Below are positions 25,415 to 32,399 of a DNA stretch of 64,000 bases, piece after piece. The notes below the pieces were generated by a model. The model worked only from the letters and a program-made list of their open reading frames with translations. It had not been told where the DNA came from and did no database searches. Source of the stretch: Deferrisoma camini S3R1 (GTDB lineage Bacteria > Desulfobacterota > Deferrisomatia > Deferrisomatales > Deferrisomataceae). The stretch lies in the NCBI RefSeq assembly GCF_000526155.1, contig NZ_JAFN01000001.1, positions 1,492,501 through 1,556,500 on the forward strand. The letters run 5' to 3'. How positions within the stretch are numbered: the stretch's first letter is position 1; the number at the start of each line of letters is the position of its first letter. Made by a program: the position numbers and the translations under genes.

Positions 25415-26806
25415 TAATTCTTCTAATCTAGCCAGCTCCCCTCACCCCCTCGCGGAGTTGGAGCACGACCTGGATCGGTTCACAGCACGCTACCGATCGC
25501 ATTTCACCTCTCGTACCCGCTCGTGCGTGAAGGCCGCCGAGGCGTATTTTGCCGGCTTGGCGCAAGCCCGGAAGCGAAACATGGAGCGCATCGCAGAAGT
25601 CGTTCCGGACGCCGACGACCAACGCCTGCAGCATTTTGTGTCGTACTCCCCGTGGGATCACCGCGAGGTGATCGACCATGTGGCCCGTGACGCCGACCGG
25701 TTGTTGGGAGGCTCCCCCAACACGTGTCTGATCGTGGACGAAAGTGGGTTCCCCAAGAAGGGCGACCGATCGGTTGGCGTTGCGCGCCAGTGGTGTGGGC
25801 GCCTGGGCAAGGTGGAGAACTGCCAGGTGGGCGTGTTTGCCGCCCTGGCCCGCGACGGGGAGGTGACGCTCACCGATGCACGGCTGTACCTGCCGAAGGC
25901 GTGGGCCGAGGATTCGGCCCGGTGCAAGCGGGCGAAGGTTCCGGAAGCCGAGCGGGGGTATCGCACCAAACCGGAACTGGCCTTGGAGATGGTTCGGCAC
26001 GCCCGGCGCCTGGGGGTGGAGTTCGCCTGGGTGGGGGCAGATTCGTTCTACGGGGCCGACCCGAAGTTCCTGCGGGGGTTGGACGCCGACGGGGAAGTGT
26101 TCGTGGTGGATGTGAAGGCGTCCCAGCGGATCTACCTGGAGGATCCTCGGCCCCAGGTACCCCCGCGGCGCAGTGCGCGTGGGAGAGCGCCCCAACGGCC
26201 TCGGGCGCAGGGGCCGGAACCGATCCGGGTGGATGCGTGGGTGCGCAACCAACCGGGGGAGGCCTGGCGGCGTTTGTCGTATCGGGACTCCACGAAGGGC
26301 CCACTGTGGGTGGAGGTGCTTCACCGCAGAGTGTGGGTGTGGGACGGGCGGGAGTCCAAGGCCCACTGCTGGCACCTGATTGTGCGGCGCTCGGTGCGCA
26401 ACCCGGGGGAGATCAAGTACACGCTGAGCAACGCGCCGGAGCAGACGTCGGTGCGGCGATTGGCGTACATGCAGGGGCAGCGCTATTGGGTGGAGCGAAG
26501 CCTGCAGGAGGCCAAGAGCGAAGTGGGCATGGCCGAGTATCAGGTGCGGTTGTGGCAGGGGTGGCATCACCACATGGCGATGGTGCTGATGGCGTTGTTG
26601 TTCTTGTTGGAGGCACGCCGAAAGCATCGTGGTGCGTTCCCCTTGTTGAGCGCGCGCGACGTGCGGGAAGTGCTCAGCGTTTTGCTGCCGCGCGCGAACG
26701 CGACACTGGAAGACGCCTTGGCGCAGATGGCCCGACGTCACCGGCGAAGGGCATCCGCGATGGCATCGCACACCAGAAAAGCCAATCAAAGCCAAGCGTT
26801 ATGAAA
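25415..26806 (+). mobile_element. IS701-family insertion sequence
   Basis: A single GC-rich transposase gene sits in AT-rich cassette DNA with abrupt composition changes at both sides. I could not define terminal inverted repeats or a target duplication by eye, so both ends are approximate. Confidence 0.65.
25458..26804 (+). CDS. IS701-family DDE transposase
   Basis: The 448-residue protein has the IS701 signature: first Asp region CLIVDESGFPKKGDRSVGVARQW, second Asp in FAWVGADSFYG, and the Glu region RYWVERSLQEAKSEVGMAEYQVR. The frame can begin at TTG 25458; an earlier start is not visible. The last codons run into GCGTTATGA, which resembles an attC right core, so the natural C-terminus may have been altered by insertion. 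Confidence 0.88.
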   Translation: MEHDLDRFTARYRSHFTSRTRSCVKAAEAYFAGLAQARKRNMERIAEVVPDADDQRLQHFVSYSPWDHREVIDHVARDADRLLGGSPNTCLIVDESGFPKKGDRSVGVARQWCGRLGKVENCQVGVFAALARDGEVTLTDARLYLPKAWAEDSARCKRAKVPEAERGYRTKPELALEMVRHARRLGVEFAWVGADSFYGADPKFLRGLDADGEVFVVDVKASQRIYLEDPRPQVPPRRSARGRAPQRPRAQGPEPIRVDAWVRNQPGEAWRRLSYRDSTKGPLWVEVLHRRVWVWDGRESKAHCWHLIVRRSVRNPGEIKYTLSNAPEQTSVRRLAYMQGQRYWVERSLQEAKSEVGMAEYQVRLWQGWHHHMAMVLMALLFLLEARRKHRGAFPLLSARDVREVLSVLLPRANATLEDALAQMARRHRRRASAMASHTRKANQSQAL

Positions 26807-27023
26807 ATCTGACAAAGCAGAACTATTGTAGCAGAGCATAGAGAATCGAACATGTGGGGTTACTCGTCGGGAGACAAAGCAGCACGCATCGCATGGCAAC
26901 GAGTGTCTGTTCAGCTTACAAGAGCCATGGATACAATTTTTCGTACTGTTCGGGATCAGCAACCCTAAGAATGCGGCCTTTCGGACAATATTTCATTTAG
27001 GTTAAAATTGTTTGCGAGAACAC

Positions 27024-27752
27024 ATGGCGTGTAGATTATGCAAGAAGGACAGGCCACTGAGAAAGTCTCATGTCTTCCCAGAATGGCTTTACAAATCGCT
27101 GTATGACGATAATCATCGTTTCTTTGTTCTTTCTACAGATAAGAACAAGAGAAGAGGCACACGCCCAAAAGGGATTTATGAAAGACTTTTATGCCATAAG
27201 TGCGAACAGCGGTTTAGTAAGTGGGAAGGATACGCTCGAGATGTTTTCTACGATCTGTCACTAAAGGTGGTTGAGGATAATCGAGCTTTTGTATTTTCGG
27301 GCCTGCAATATACACCTTTCAAGCTATTCCAAATGTCCTTGATTTGGCGAGCCTCTATCACGAGCAGACCAGAGGTACACAGGATCGACTTGGGACATCA
27401 TACTGAGAGGCTTCGTAAGATGCTACTTGAGGACCATCCGGGAGAGGTTTATGAATACGGCTCAATTTTGATGTTGCCGGCGTTGAGTCAAGAACTAATG
27501 CAACAATTTGTTTATCCACCTGAAAGTCTTCCCACGAAAATAGACGGTCACTCGGCCTATCGAGCCGTTTTTGGCGGATTATTCTGGCTATACATTGTCT
27601 CGAATCACTCGGCTCGTCTTTCCCATAAAGAAGTGTTTCTTTCAAAAGATGGGAACCTCCCTGTTTTCAAGACTGGCGGGCCAGCCGTAGAATTCATGCA
27701 ACAGTTAGCATCCGATTTCTTTGCAGCAGGCATGCTGAATGATCTGAAATGA
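27024..27752 (+). CDS. Cys-rich HNH-like protein (cassette 7)
   Basis: The 242-residue protein has two Cys pairs, CRLC at the N-terminus and CHKC near residue 50, with KSHVFPEWLYK between them and FSKWEGYARDVFYD after. This arrangement resembles zinc-bound HNH endonuclease folds, but the full catalytic set cannot be confirmed. The rest is helical with aromatic-rich segments. I prefer ATG 27024 over TTG 27012. It is the last cassette; attC6 follows its stop by 12 bases. Confidence 0.65.
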   Translation: MACRLCKKDRPLRKSHVFPEWLYKSLYDDNHRFFVLSTDKNKRRGTRPKGIYERLLCHKCEQRFSKWEGYARDVFYDLSLKVVEDNRAFVFSGLQYTPFKLFQMSLIWRASITSRPEVHRIDLGHHTERLRKMLLEDHPGEVYEYGSILMLPALSQELMQQFVYPPESLPTKIDGHSAYRAVFGGLFWLYIVSNHSARLSHKEVFLSKDGNLPVFKTGGPAVEFMQQLASDFFAAGMLNDLK

Positions 27753-27763
27753 TATAATAGATC

Positions 27764-27887
27764 AGCCAACAACTTTATGAACCGGACTGGCTACCCCGCG
27801 CGTTTTCCGGAGGTTACTAAACGTTCAATGCTTCGCTCCAAGTTGATTGCTTATGCCACGGCCAGCCGGTGATAATTGCCGTTAGCC
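27764..27887 (+). other. attC6, end of the cassette array
   Basis: AGCCAAC (27764) to GTTAGCC (27887), 124 bases. ACCGG-A-CTGGC (27781) pairs with GCCAG-CCGGT (27861), again leaving one extrahelical A. Confidence 0.8.
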
Positions 27888-27936
27888 GTACAGAAAGATT
27901 GATGTCTGTTCGCTTTGGTGCACCATATGAAGACTC

Positions 27937-27964
27937 TTGACACCCCGGGCCGCCCCGCTACGCT
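27937..27964 (+). promoter_or_regulatory. Possible promoter at the right end of the island
   Basis: TTGACA (27937-27942), a 16-base spacer and TACGCT (27959-27964). The -10 box is weak. Confidence 0.4.
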
Positions 27965-27970
27965 GGTGCG

Positions 27971-28043
27971 TGCTGTGTTCAGGTTGGTGCGCTTCGTTCG
28001 CCCGTCGGTTGGGAGATCCACGGCTCCCGCCGGCGTTCTTTTT
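27971..28043 (+). ncRNA. Candidate small RNA near the island right end
   Basis: Behind the promoter at 27937 a hairpin (CGTCGG..GGGAG with CTCCC..CCGGCG, 28002-28035) is followed by TTCTTTTT. A transcript of about 70 bases is possible. The stretch 27888-28272 has no supported gene. Confidence 0.35.
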
Positions 28044-28168
28044 GGGAGGACCGGAGCGGACTCTGGGCCGACCCGCACCCCGTGCCTCCCTGGGAGTGGA
28101 GACGGACCCGCAAACCAGGAATGGTTACACTCGGGTTCCGGTGCCTTTTCCCTGTCCACTTGCGACTC

Positions 28169-28229
28169 CGGCAGTAGACCACTGGAGGCGCCTGAGTCGC
28201 CTTGCGGGTCTACTGCCGGTCTACTGCCA
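28169..28229. promoter_or_regulatory. Putative integrase arm-binding repeats (right)
   Basis: GGTCTACTGCC occurs twice in tandem (28207-28217, 28218-28228) and once inverted (28169-28180). It matches the pair at 12060-12081 by the island integrase. Confidence 0.6.
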
Positions 28230-28235
28230 AAAACA

Positions 28236-28268
28236 AAGGGGCTAGCCGCATCGGCTAACCCCTTGTTT
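28236..28268. terminator. Second tRNA-Arg terminator-like hairpin
   Basis: AAGGGGCTAGCC pairs with GGCTAACCCCTT around a short loop, with T-rich runs on both sides. It is the diverged counterpart of 11841-11876, so the incoming element appears to have brought its own terminator for the tRNA gene. Confidence 0.6.
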
Positions 28269-28272
28269 TAAT

Positions 28273-28321
28273 TGGTGCGCGCGAGAGGATTCGAACCCCT
28301 GACCTGCGGATCCGTAGTCCG
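28273..28321 (-). repeat. att site: second tRNA-Arg(ACG) 3' fragment, junction of island and prophage
   Basis: The 49 bases are identical to 11882-11930, but the bases beyond the anticodon stem (ACGAGCTGGG) differ and no 5' half of the tRNA follows. It serves as the right end of the island and the left end of the prophage. Confidence 0.9.
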
Positions 28322-28360
28322 ACGAGCTGGGGTTGTCGTATGATGCCAGGCTATACCAAT

Positions 28361-28440
28361 TGTTGCCATATCATGGGGTTACGGATATCCTGATGTTGCC
28401 ATGCGTGCCCATGGATGGCCATGGAATGCCATGGAATGGG
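28361..28440 (+). promoter_or_regulatory. Short repeats upstream of the prophage integrase
   Basis: TGTTGCCAT occurs at 28361-28369 and 28394-28402, followed by CCATGGATGGCCATGGAATGCC and more CCATGG units. These lie between att and the integrase gene, where arm-type integrase sites are expected. Confidence 0.45.
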
Positions 28441-28471
28441 ATAAGGGCGGGATAAACGATGAGGGGTTGGT

Positions 28472-29623
28472 ATGGGTGCGTGGACGTGGTCAAAAAAATT
28501 CGTGGGGGTGGGGTACCGAAAAAATTCGAACGGTAGAAAGACGTTTTATATTCGGTACAGGGTTGGCGGTCGCCGCGTCATGGAACGGGTAGGGTCTGAG
28601 ACGGAGGGCTACTCGCTCCAGCTTGCCAATAGGATTCGCCAAGAGCGCATTCAGCAGGCCCGCCATGGCGAGATCCTCCCGGCCCGTCGGGGCGGGCTCA
28701 CGGTGGAAGAGCTCCTGGACGCCTGGCTCCAACACTCCACCAAGCGCAGCCGCAAGGACGATGCCCAGCGCATCGCCGACCATCTGCAGCCCGCCCTGGG
28801 CGACGTTCCTGCCGCGAGGCTTCGGCCCGATGATTGCCTCGATCTCTACCGCTCACTCCGCGAGGGGGGTCTCTCCGACGCGACGGCCCGGCACTGCCTG
28901 GTAATTTTGCGCACGGCCTGGAACCGGGGGTTGGAGCGGGGTCTTGTGACAGGGGCGAATCCAGCCTCCATGGCCCTCAAACAGCTCGGCCGGCCCGCGC
29001 CGAACCGCAGGCTCCGATATCTCACCGAGGAGGAGTTCGAGCGGCTCCTGGAGGCCGTGGAGCACTCCCGGGCGGCGTGGGATCTCGCGGTGGTAGGGTG
29101 GCACACGGGGGCCCGGTTCGGCGAGTTGGCGGCGCTTCGGTGGTCGGACGTGGACCTCGGGCACGGTTACCTGACGTTTCGAGACACGAAGGCCGGTGAC
29201 CCCCGGCGGGTGCCCATGAACGTCGCAGTCCGCCGTGTGCTGGAGGCGAAGCCGCGCGGGCTGCCCGAGGTGCTCGTCTGGTCCACCCGGAGCGGGCGGC
29301 CCTACCGCGACCCGCCCATGACACTTCGGCGGGCGATGGACCGCTTGTTCAACCGGGAGGTCGAGGATCGGCGCCAGCGCGTGAGCTTCCACACGCTCCG
29401 GCATTCGTTCATCTCGCACCTCGTTATGCGGGGCGTCCCCTTGCCGGTGATCCAGTCCCTCACCGGCCACAAGACCTTGGAGATGCTCCAGCGATACACG
29501 CATCTCGCCCCAGACGCCCGCTGGGCTGCCGTCGAGAGCCTCGCCGGGGAAAACCGGCGCACAGAATCGCCCAGGATTGAACGATTGGAAGGGGGGTCGC
29601 TACCTAACCCCTCGGAGAGCTGA
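28472..29623 (+). CDS. Prophage tyrosine integrase
   Basis: The 383-residue recombinase has an arm-binding N-terminal domain (KNSNGRKTFYIRYRVGG), a SAM-like core-binding domain (about 75-165) and a catalytic domain with Arg in WHTGARFGELAALRW, HTLRHSF, LTGHKTL and Tyr in MLQRYTHL. It lies 150 bases from the tRNA-Arg att site and points away from it, opposite to the late operon. It uses the same crossover site as the island integrase but is otherwise unlike it. Confidence 0.95.
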   Translation: MGAWTWSKKFVGVGYRKNSNGRKTFYIRYRVGGRRVMERVGSETEGYSLQLANRIRQERIQQARHGEILPARRGGLTVEELLDAWLQHSTKRSRKDDAQRIADHLQPALGDVPAARLRPDDCLDLYRSLREGGLSDATARHCLVILRTAWNRGLERGLVTGANPASMALKQLGRPAPNRRLRYLTEEEFERLLEAVEHSRAAWDLAVVGWHTGARFGELAALRWSDVDLGHGYLTFRDTKAGDPRRVPMNVAVRRVLEAKPRGLPEVLVWSTRSGRPYRDPPMTLRRAMDRLFNREVEDRRQRVSFHTLRHSFISHLVMRGVPLPVIQSLTGHKTLEMLQRYTHLAPDARWAAVESLAGENRRTESPRIERLEGGSLPNPSES

Positions 29624-29658
29624 CACCGCCCTCTCGCGGCCAGAATCGGCCATAGAGC

Positions 29659-29699
29659 AAAAAACGCCCCGCCGGCCAGGAGGAGGGAACCGACGGGGC
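29659..29699 (-). terminator. Terminator at the end of the late operon
   Basis: GCCCCG pairs with CGGGGC around a 22-base loop that can pair further, with six T on the minus strand. It follows the last small late gene. Confidence 0.6.
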
Positions 29700-29733
29700 C
29701 AAGGGGGCCGCTGGGAGGGGCGGCGGGTAACGT

Positions 29734-29943
29734 CTAAAGGTGGCTGTGCCCGGCATTTGGCCGAGGCCCGGATGCTCCGCCCGCGCATGGTGGGTGAGAC
29801 TTGCACTCGCGGCAGCGCTCCACCGCGAGGCGGTTCGCGTAGTCGATCACCTGCAGGATCTCCTGCGGTGTCACCGGTTCGCCCGAGGCGGCGATCCGAT
29901 AAAGATACTCGTGGAGCTCCCGATCCTGGCGCGTGGGGGTCAT
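29734..29943 (-). CDS. Small phage protein, unknown
   Basis: The 69-residue protein (MTPTRQDRELHEYLYRIA...) overlaps the holin stop by ATGA and has a CRECKSHPPC motif that may bind metal. It is the last gene of the late operon. No family recognised. Confidence 0.65.
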   Translation of the reverse strand: MTPTRQDRELHEYLYRIAASGEPVTPQEILQVIDYANRLAVERCRECKSHPPCAGGASGPRPNAGHSHL

Positions 29944-30329
29944 CGCCTCATCGTCTCCGCGATCAGGGGCAGCACCTTCTCGGCGCTCCGGCCGATCACA
30001 TAGCCGCCGATGCCGAGCTCCACGATATCCCAGAGCTTGAGGTACTCGGCCTCGCTCAGGTTCGGGGCGGTCCAGCCCATCCACCTAGCAACGATCAGCG
30101 CGCCGAAGGTGAGCATCAGGAGCGGCCGCCAGTTTGCGGCGAGCCAGTGCTTGGATGCTGCCTCGGTGCGGATGATCTGGGCTGCGGCCTGCTCGATCTC
30201 ATGGCTCTGCTCCATCAGGAGCCTAACCGCCTCGGCCTGGGCCTTCGCCTGGGCCTCCTTGTCGGGCACAAGCCGCTCGATGACCTTTCCTACCACCGGG
30301 ATCAGGCTACCGATTAGGGCGCTCACCAT
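29940..30329 (-). CDS. 3TM-type phage holin
   Basis: The 129-residue protein fits the GTA/phage 3TM holin type: an N-terminal hydrophobic stretch (SALIGSLIPVVGKVIERLVPD), a charged helix rich in Ala/Glu/Gln (about 25-65), a membrane helix WRPLLMLTFGALIVARWMGW, and a third hydrophobic segment (VELGIGGYVIGRS). Holins form holes that release endolysin. I place the start at ATG 30329, seven bases after GGAGG; this site overlaps the endolysin end. Confidence 0.8.
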   Translation of the reverse strand: MVSALIGSLIPVVGKVIERLVPDKEAQAKAQAEAVRLLMEQSHEIEQAAAQIIRTEAASKHWLAANWRPLLMLTFGALIVARWMGWTAPNLSEAEYLKLWDIVELGIGGYVIGRSAEKVLPLIAETMRR

Positions 30330-30331
30330 CG

Positions 30332-30742
30332 TCAATCCTCCACCAGTTCGAAGTGCGGCAGATCGTCGAAGCTGTGCCGCCGTTCATCACTCGGCCGAGT
30401 GCAGAGCTCGCCGTGCCAATCGCCGCCCCACCGCAGGCGAATCCCCATCGCGGCGGCGAGGCCCAGGAGGTACCCGGCGAACACCCGGGCCCGGTCGGTA
30501 TCCACCCAGCGGATCGGGTAGGGCCACAGATCCACGGCCCGGCTCGGCCACGCATTGTGCGGGCTCTCCCCCCACCGGGCCTTGCTGCGGCCCTCCCGGT
30601 AGGCCCGCTCTTGCTCCTCACGGCCCCGGTGGCCGCAGAGCACCGAGAAGTCCCAATTCTGGATCGCCCGCTCGCACAGGCGCACCAGGTCCGGATGGCA
30701 TGTGTCCAAGCGGACGCGGCTCGTCTCGCTGAAATGGGGCAT
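30332..30742 (-). CDS. Endolysin, M15-type peptidase
   Basis: The 136-residue protein resembles L-alanyl-D-glutamate peptidases of the M15 family: LCGHRGREEQERAYREGRSKARWG, then the zinc-site region SPHNAWPSRAVDLWP and the C-terminal HFELVED with its His. It would cut peptidoglycan cross-links at lysis. ATG 30742 follows GGAGG; gene order endolysin-holin is tight. Confidence 0.85.
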   Translation of the reverse strand: MPHFSETSRVRLDTCHPDLVRLCERAIQNWDFSVLCGHRGREEQERAYREGRSKARWGESPHNAWPSRAVDLWPYPIRWVDTDRARVFAGYLLGLAAAMGIRLRWGGDWHGELCTRPSDERRHSFDDLPHFELVED

Positions 30743-30744
30743 CG

Positions 30745-30996
30745 TCACGCCTCCACGTCGATCATGGTGCCCCTGCGGCACCCGGGGCACCGGTCGCAGG
30801 GGGTGAGGCCGCGGTATCGGGCCTCGATGCGCTGCACCCGCTCGCGGATCATCACCAGATACCGCCGTTGCTCTGTCGTTACCCCGGCCCGCAGCATCCG
30901 TTGCACGGCCAGAGCCAGCACCGTCACATCATTGCCGAGGGCGTCCTCGAGGATCTCGCACGCCCCCCGACACAGCACCACCGGGCGCGGCGGCAT
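30745..30996 (-). CDS. Small zinc-finger-like phage protein
   Basis: The 83-residue protein has a helical body and a CDRCPGCRRG motif near the C-terminus. It is in the lysis cluster, two bases upstream of the endolysin start. Function unknown. Confidence 0.65.
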   Translation of the reverse strand: MPPRPVVLCRGACEILEDALGNDVTVLALAVQRMLRAGVTTEQRRYLVMIRERVQRIEARYRGLTPCDRCPGCRRGTMIDVEA

Positions 30997-31000
30997 CGCC

Positions 31001-31234
31001 TCACTCCTCTAGCCGCACACGGCCCCGGAACAGGGGCGGGGGGCAGCTCGGCTCCTGCTTTGGGCGGTCGGGGCTGTAGCTCCACATGGGCGCTCCTGGG
31101 CGACGCATCCACCCGAAGTGCGGGCCCCACCAGTGGTGTGAGCGCCGCACCCAGAGGTACCCCCCTTTGCGCCGCCACACGGCCAGGGCCCACAGCAGGC
31201 AGTTCGAGCGGATCCTACGGCCGGCCTTGACCAT
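31001..31234 (-). CDS. Small basic Trp-rich phage protein, unknown
   Basis: The 77-residue protein is rich in Arg and Trp (CLLWALAVWRRKGGYLWVRRSHHWWG). The start at ATG 31234 overlaps the preceding gene by 20 bases. It may belong to the lysis cassette, but there is no recognisable family. Confidence 0.5.
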   Translation of the reverse strand: MVKAGRRIRSNCLLWALAVWRRKGGYLWVRRSHHWWGPHFGWMRRPGAPMWSYSPDRPKQEPSCPPPLFRGRVRLEE

Positions 31235-31508
31235 TCCGATTTCTGATCGCGTCCGCGATCTCATCGAGCCGGCCGAAGATGCGGCCGTGGTCTTCCCGGT
31301 TTTCGGACCGCAGCACTGTCACGGCCTGCTCCAATACCTCCACCCGCTGCGTCGTGCCCCGGCTGCACAGGTGGCACTCCTGGCGGCTCACGTAGTCGCG
31401 CCGCAGCCGGGCATCAAGCCGATCCGTGGCGATCCACCGGTCCCACAGCACCCGGCCCACCAGGGCCATCGCCGCACCCGTAGCTCCCGTCAGTAGGATT
31501 TCGGTCAC
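31215..31508 (-). CDS. Membrane-anchored coiled-coil protein, spanin-like position
   Basis: The 97-residue protein has one N-terminal membrane helix (ILLTGATGAAMALVGRVLW) and a coiled coil (about 50-90). GTG 31508 follows AGGAG. In size, topology and place it resembles an inner-membrane spanin, but the assignment is only by analogy. Confidence 0.55.
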   Translation of the reverse strand: MTEILLTGATGAAMALVGRVLWDRWIATDRLDARLRRDYVSRQECHLCSRGTTQRVEVLEQAVTVLRSENREDHGRIFGRLDEIADAIRNRNGQGRP

Positions 31509-31522
31509 GGGTCACTCCTATC

Positions 31523-31879
31523 TCAGGCGCTCCGGTCGCCTGCGATCACGCGCCGGGCGTCGTATACGAGCACGGCGCCGGTGTTGAGGGTGAGCCGGTA
31601 TTCGAGGGTGTACACGCCGTCTCCCGAGGTAGCCGGATACGAGAGCGTGCAGAGCACGTCGTCCCCGTCCACGCTGACGCTGCCCGAGTCCACGAGGTCG
31701 TCAGCCTTGGTGCCACTGGAGTCGTAGGCCTTGACCGTGGCCGACGAGATCGTGGTCCCATAGGGCCTGGCGCCATCGTTGGCATCCGGGGCCGACGCTG
31801 CCGGGAACGCGGCCCGCACGGGGTAGGCGCTCGTCCCCGGCTGGATGTAAATCTTGGCGGAGCCCTTGAAGTCGGGCAT
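31523..31879 (-). CDS. Small beta-rich tail-associated protein
   Basis: The 118-residue protein alternates beta strands with Thr/Ser/Asp turns (TTISSATVKAYDSSGTKADD, VYTLEYRLTLNTGAVLVYDARR), like an Ig-type domain. It lies at the end of the tail-fibre cluster. Function unknown. Confidence 0.65.
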   Translation of the reverse strand: MPDFKGSAKIYIQPGTSAYPVRAAFPAASAPDANDGARPYGTTISSATVKAYDSSGTKADDLVDSGSVSVDGDDVLCTLSYPATSGDGVYTLEYRLTLNTGAVLVYDARRVIAGDRSA

Positions 31880-31882
31880 CGC

Positions 31883-32386
31883 TTACGCTCCGTCATCCGC
31901 CGCGCTGAAGTCGTACTGGACATTCAGCGTGTCCCCGGAGCCCACAGCCTTGTCGCCGGCCGAGAACGCCCCGGCGCACAAGAGCGTGCCGGTCGTACCG
32001 CCCTTGGTGGAGTCGCTCGCGAGGAACGCGCCCCCAACGGTGGCCGTCCCGTTGATGCTGAAGGCGGCCTTTGAGGAGCTGTTCGACACCGTCTGGTTCG
32101 TCCGGCTCCCGCTGTACGCCGGGCGGGTCGCCTCGGAGTAGGCCGTGACCTCGGTCCAGCCCGCGTGCGAGGTCATGGTGTCTCCCGCCGCCACAGTCGG
32201 GGTGCCGTCGGTGAGCCCCACGTACCATGTGCCCACCTGCGCCCCGCCCAGGAGACCGGCGTCCAGGAGGTACTGGAGCCCCTGGTTGGTCACGAGGTTC
32301 TCGAAGGTGTCCCGCCACTTGAGCCGCCCATCGGGTCCGTAGCATTCCACCCGGAACCGCCCGCCGAACTTTGCTTTCGCCTTCAT
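31883..32386 (-). CDS. Tail-associated protein, unknown
   Basis: The 167-residue protein begins RVECYGPDGRLKWRDTFENLVTNQGL and contains WYVGLTDGTPTVAAGDTM, a pattern common in phage tail-fibre region proteins. The remainder is Gly/Ser/Thr-rich beta. ATG 32386 follows a GGAGG-type site. Confidence 0.65.
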   Translation of the reverse strand: MKAKAKFGGRFRVECYGPDGRLKWRDTFENLVTNQGLQYLLDAGLLGGAQVGTWYVGLTDGTPTVAAGDTMTSHAGWTEVTAYSEATRPAYSGSRTNQTVSNSSSKAAFSINGTATVGGAFLASDSTKGGTTGTLLCAGAFSAGDKAVGSGDTLNVQYDFSAADDGA

Positions 32387-32399
32387 CTTCTGCCTCCGG

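Larger units (their letters stand above)
11882..28321. mobile_element. Genomic island integrated at tRNA-Arg, carrying an integron
   Basis: The island is bounded by 49-bp direct repeats of a tRNA-Arg 3' end. The tyrosine integrase is next to the left repeat, an excisionase-like gene follows, and paired 11-bp motifs near both ends are candidate integrase arm sites. The cargo is a recombinase pair, a hairpin-rich gene-free kilobase and an integron with AT-rich cassettes. Base composition falls sharply from 17.7 to 25.4 kb and again from 26.8 to 27.8 kb. No conjugation or phage structural genes are seen, so it would need a helper to transfer. Confidence 0.85.

Noticed and set aside
25415-25450. 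Terminal inverted repeats and CTAG target duplication of the IS701-type element
   Set aside because: CTAG occurs on the left but no matching copy or inverted end was found on the right; ends left undefined.
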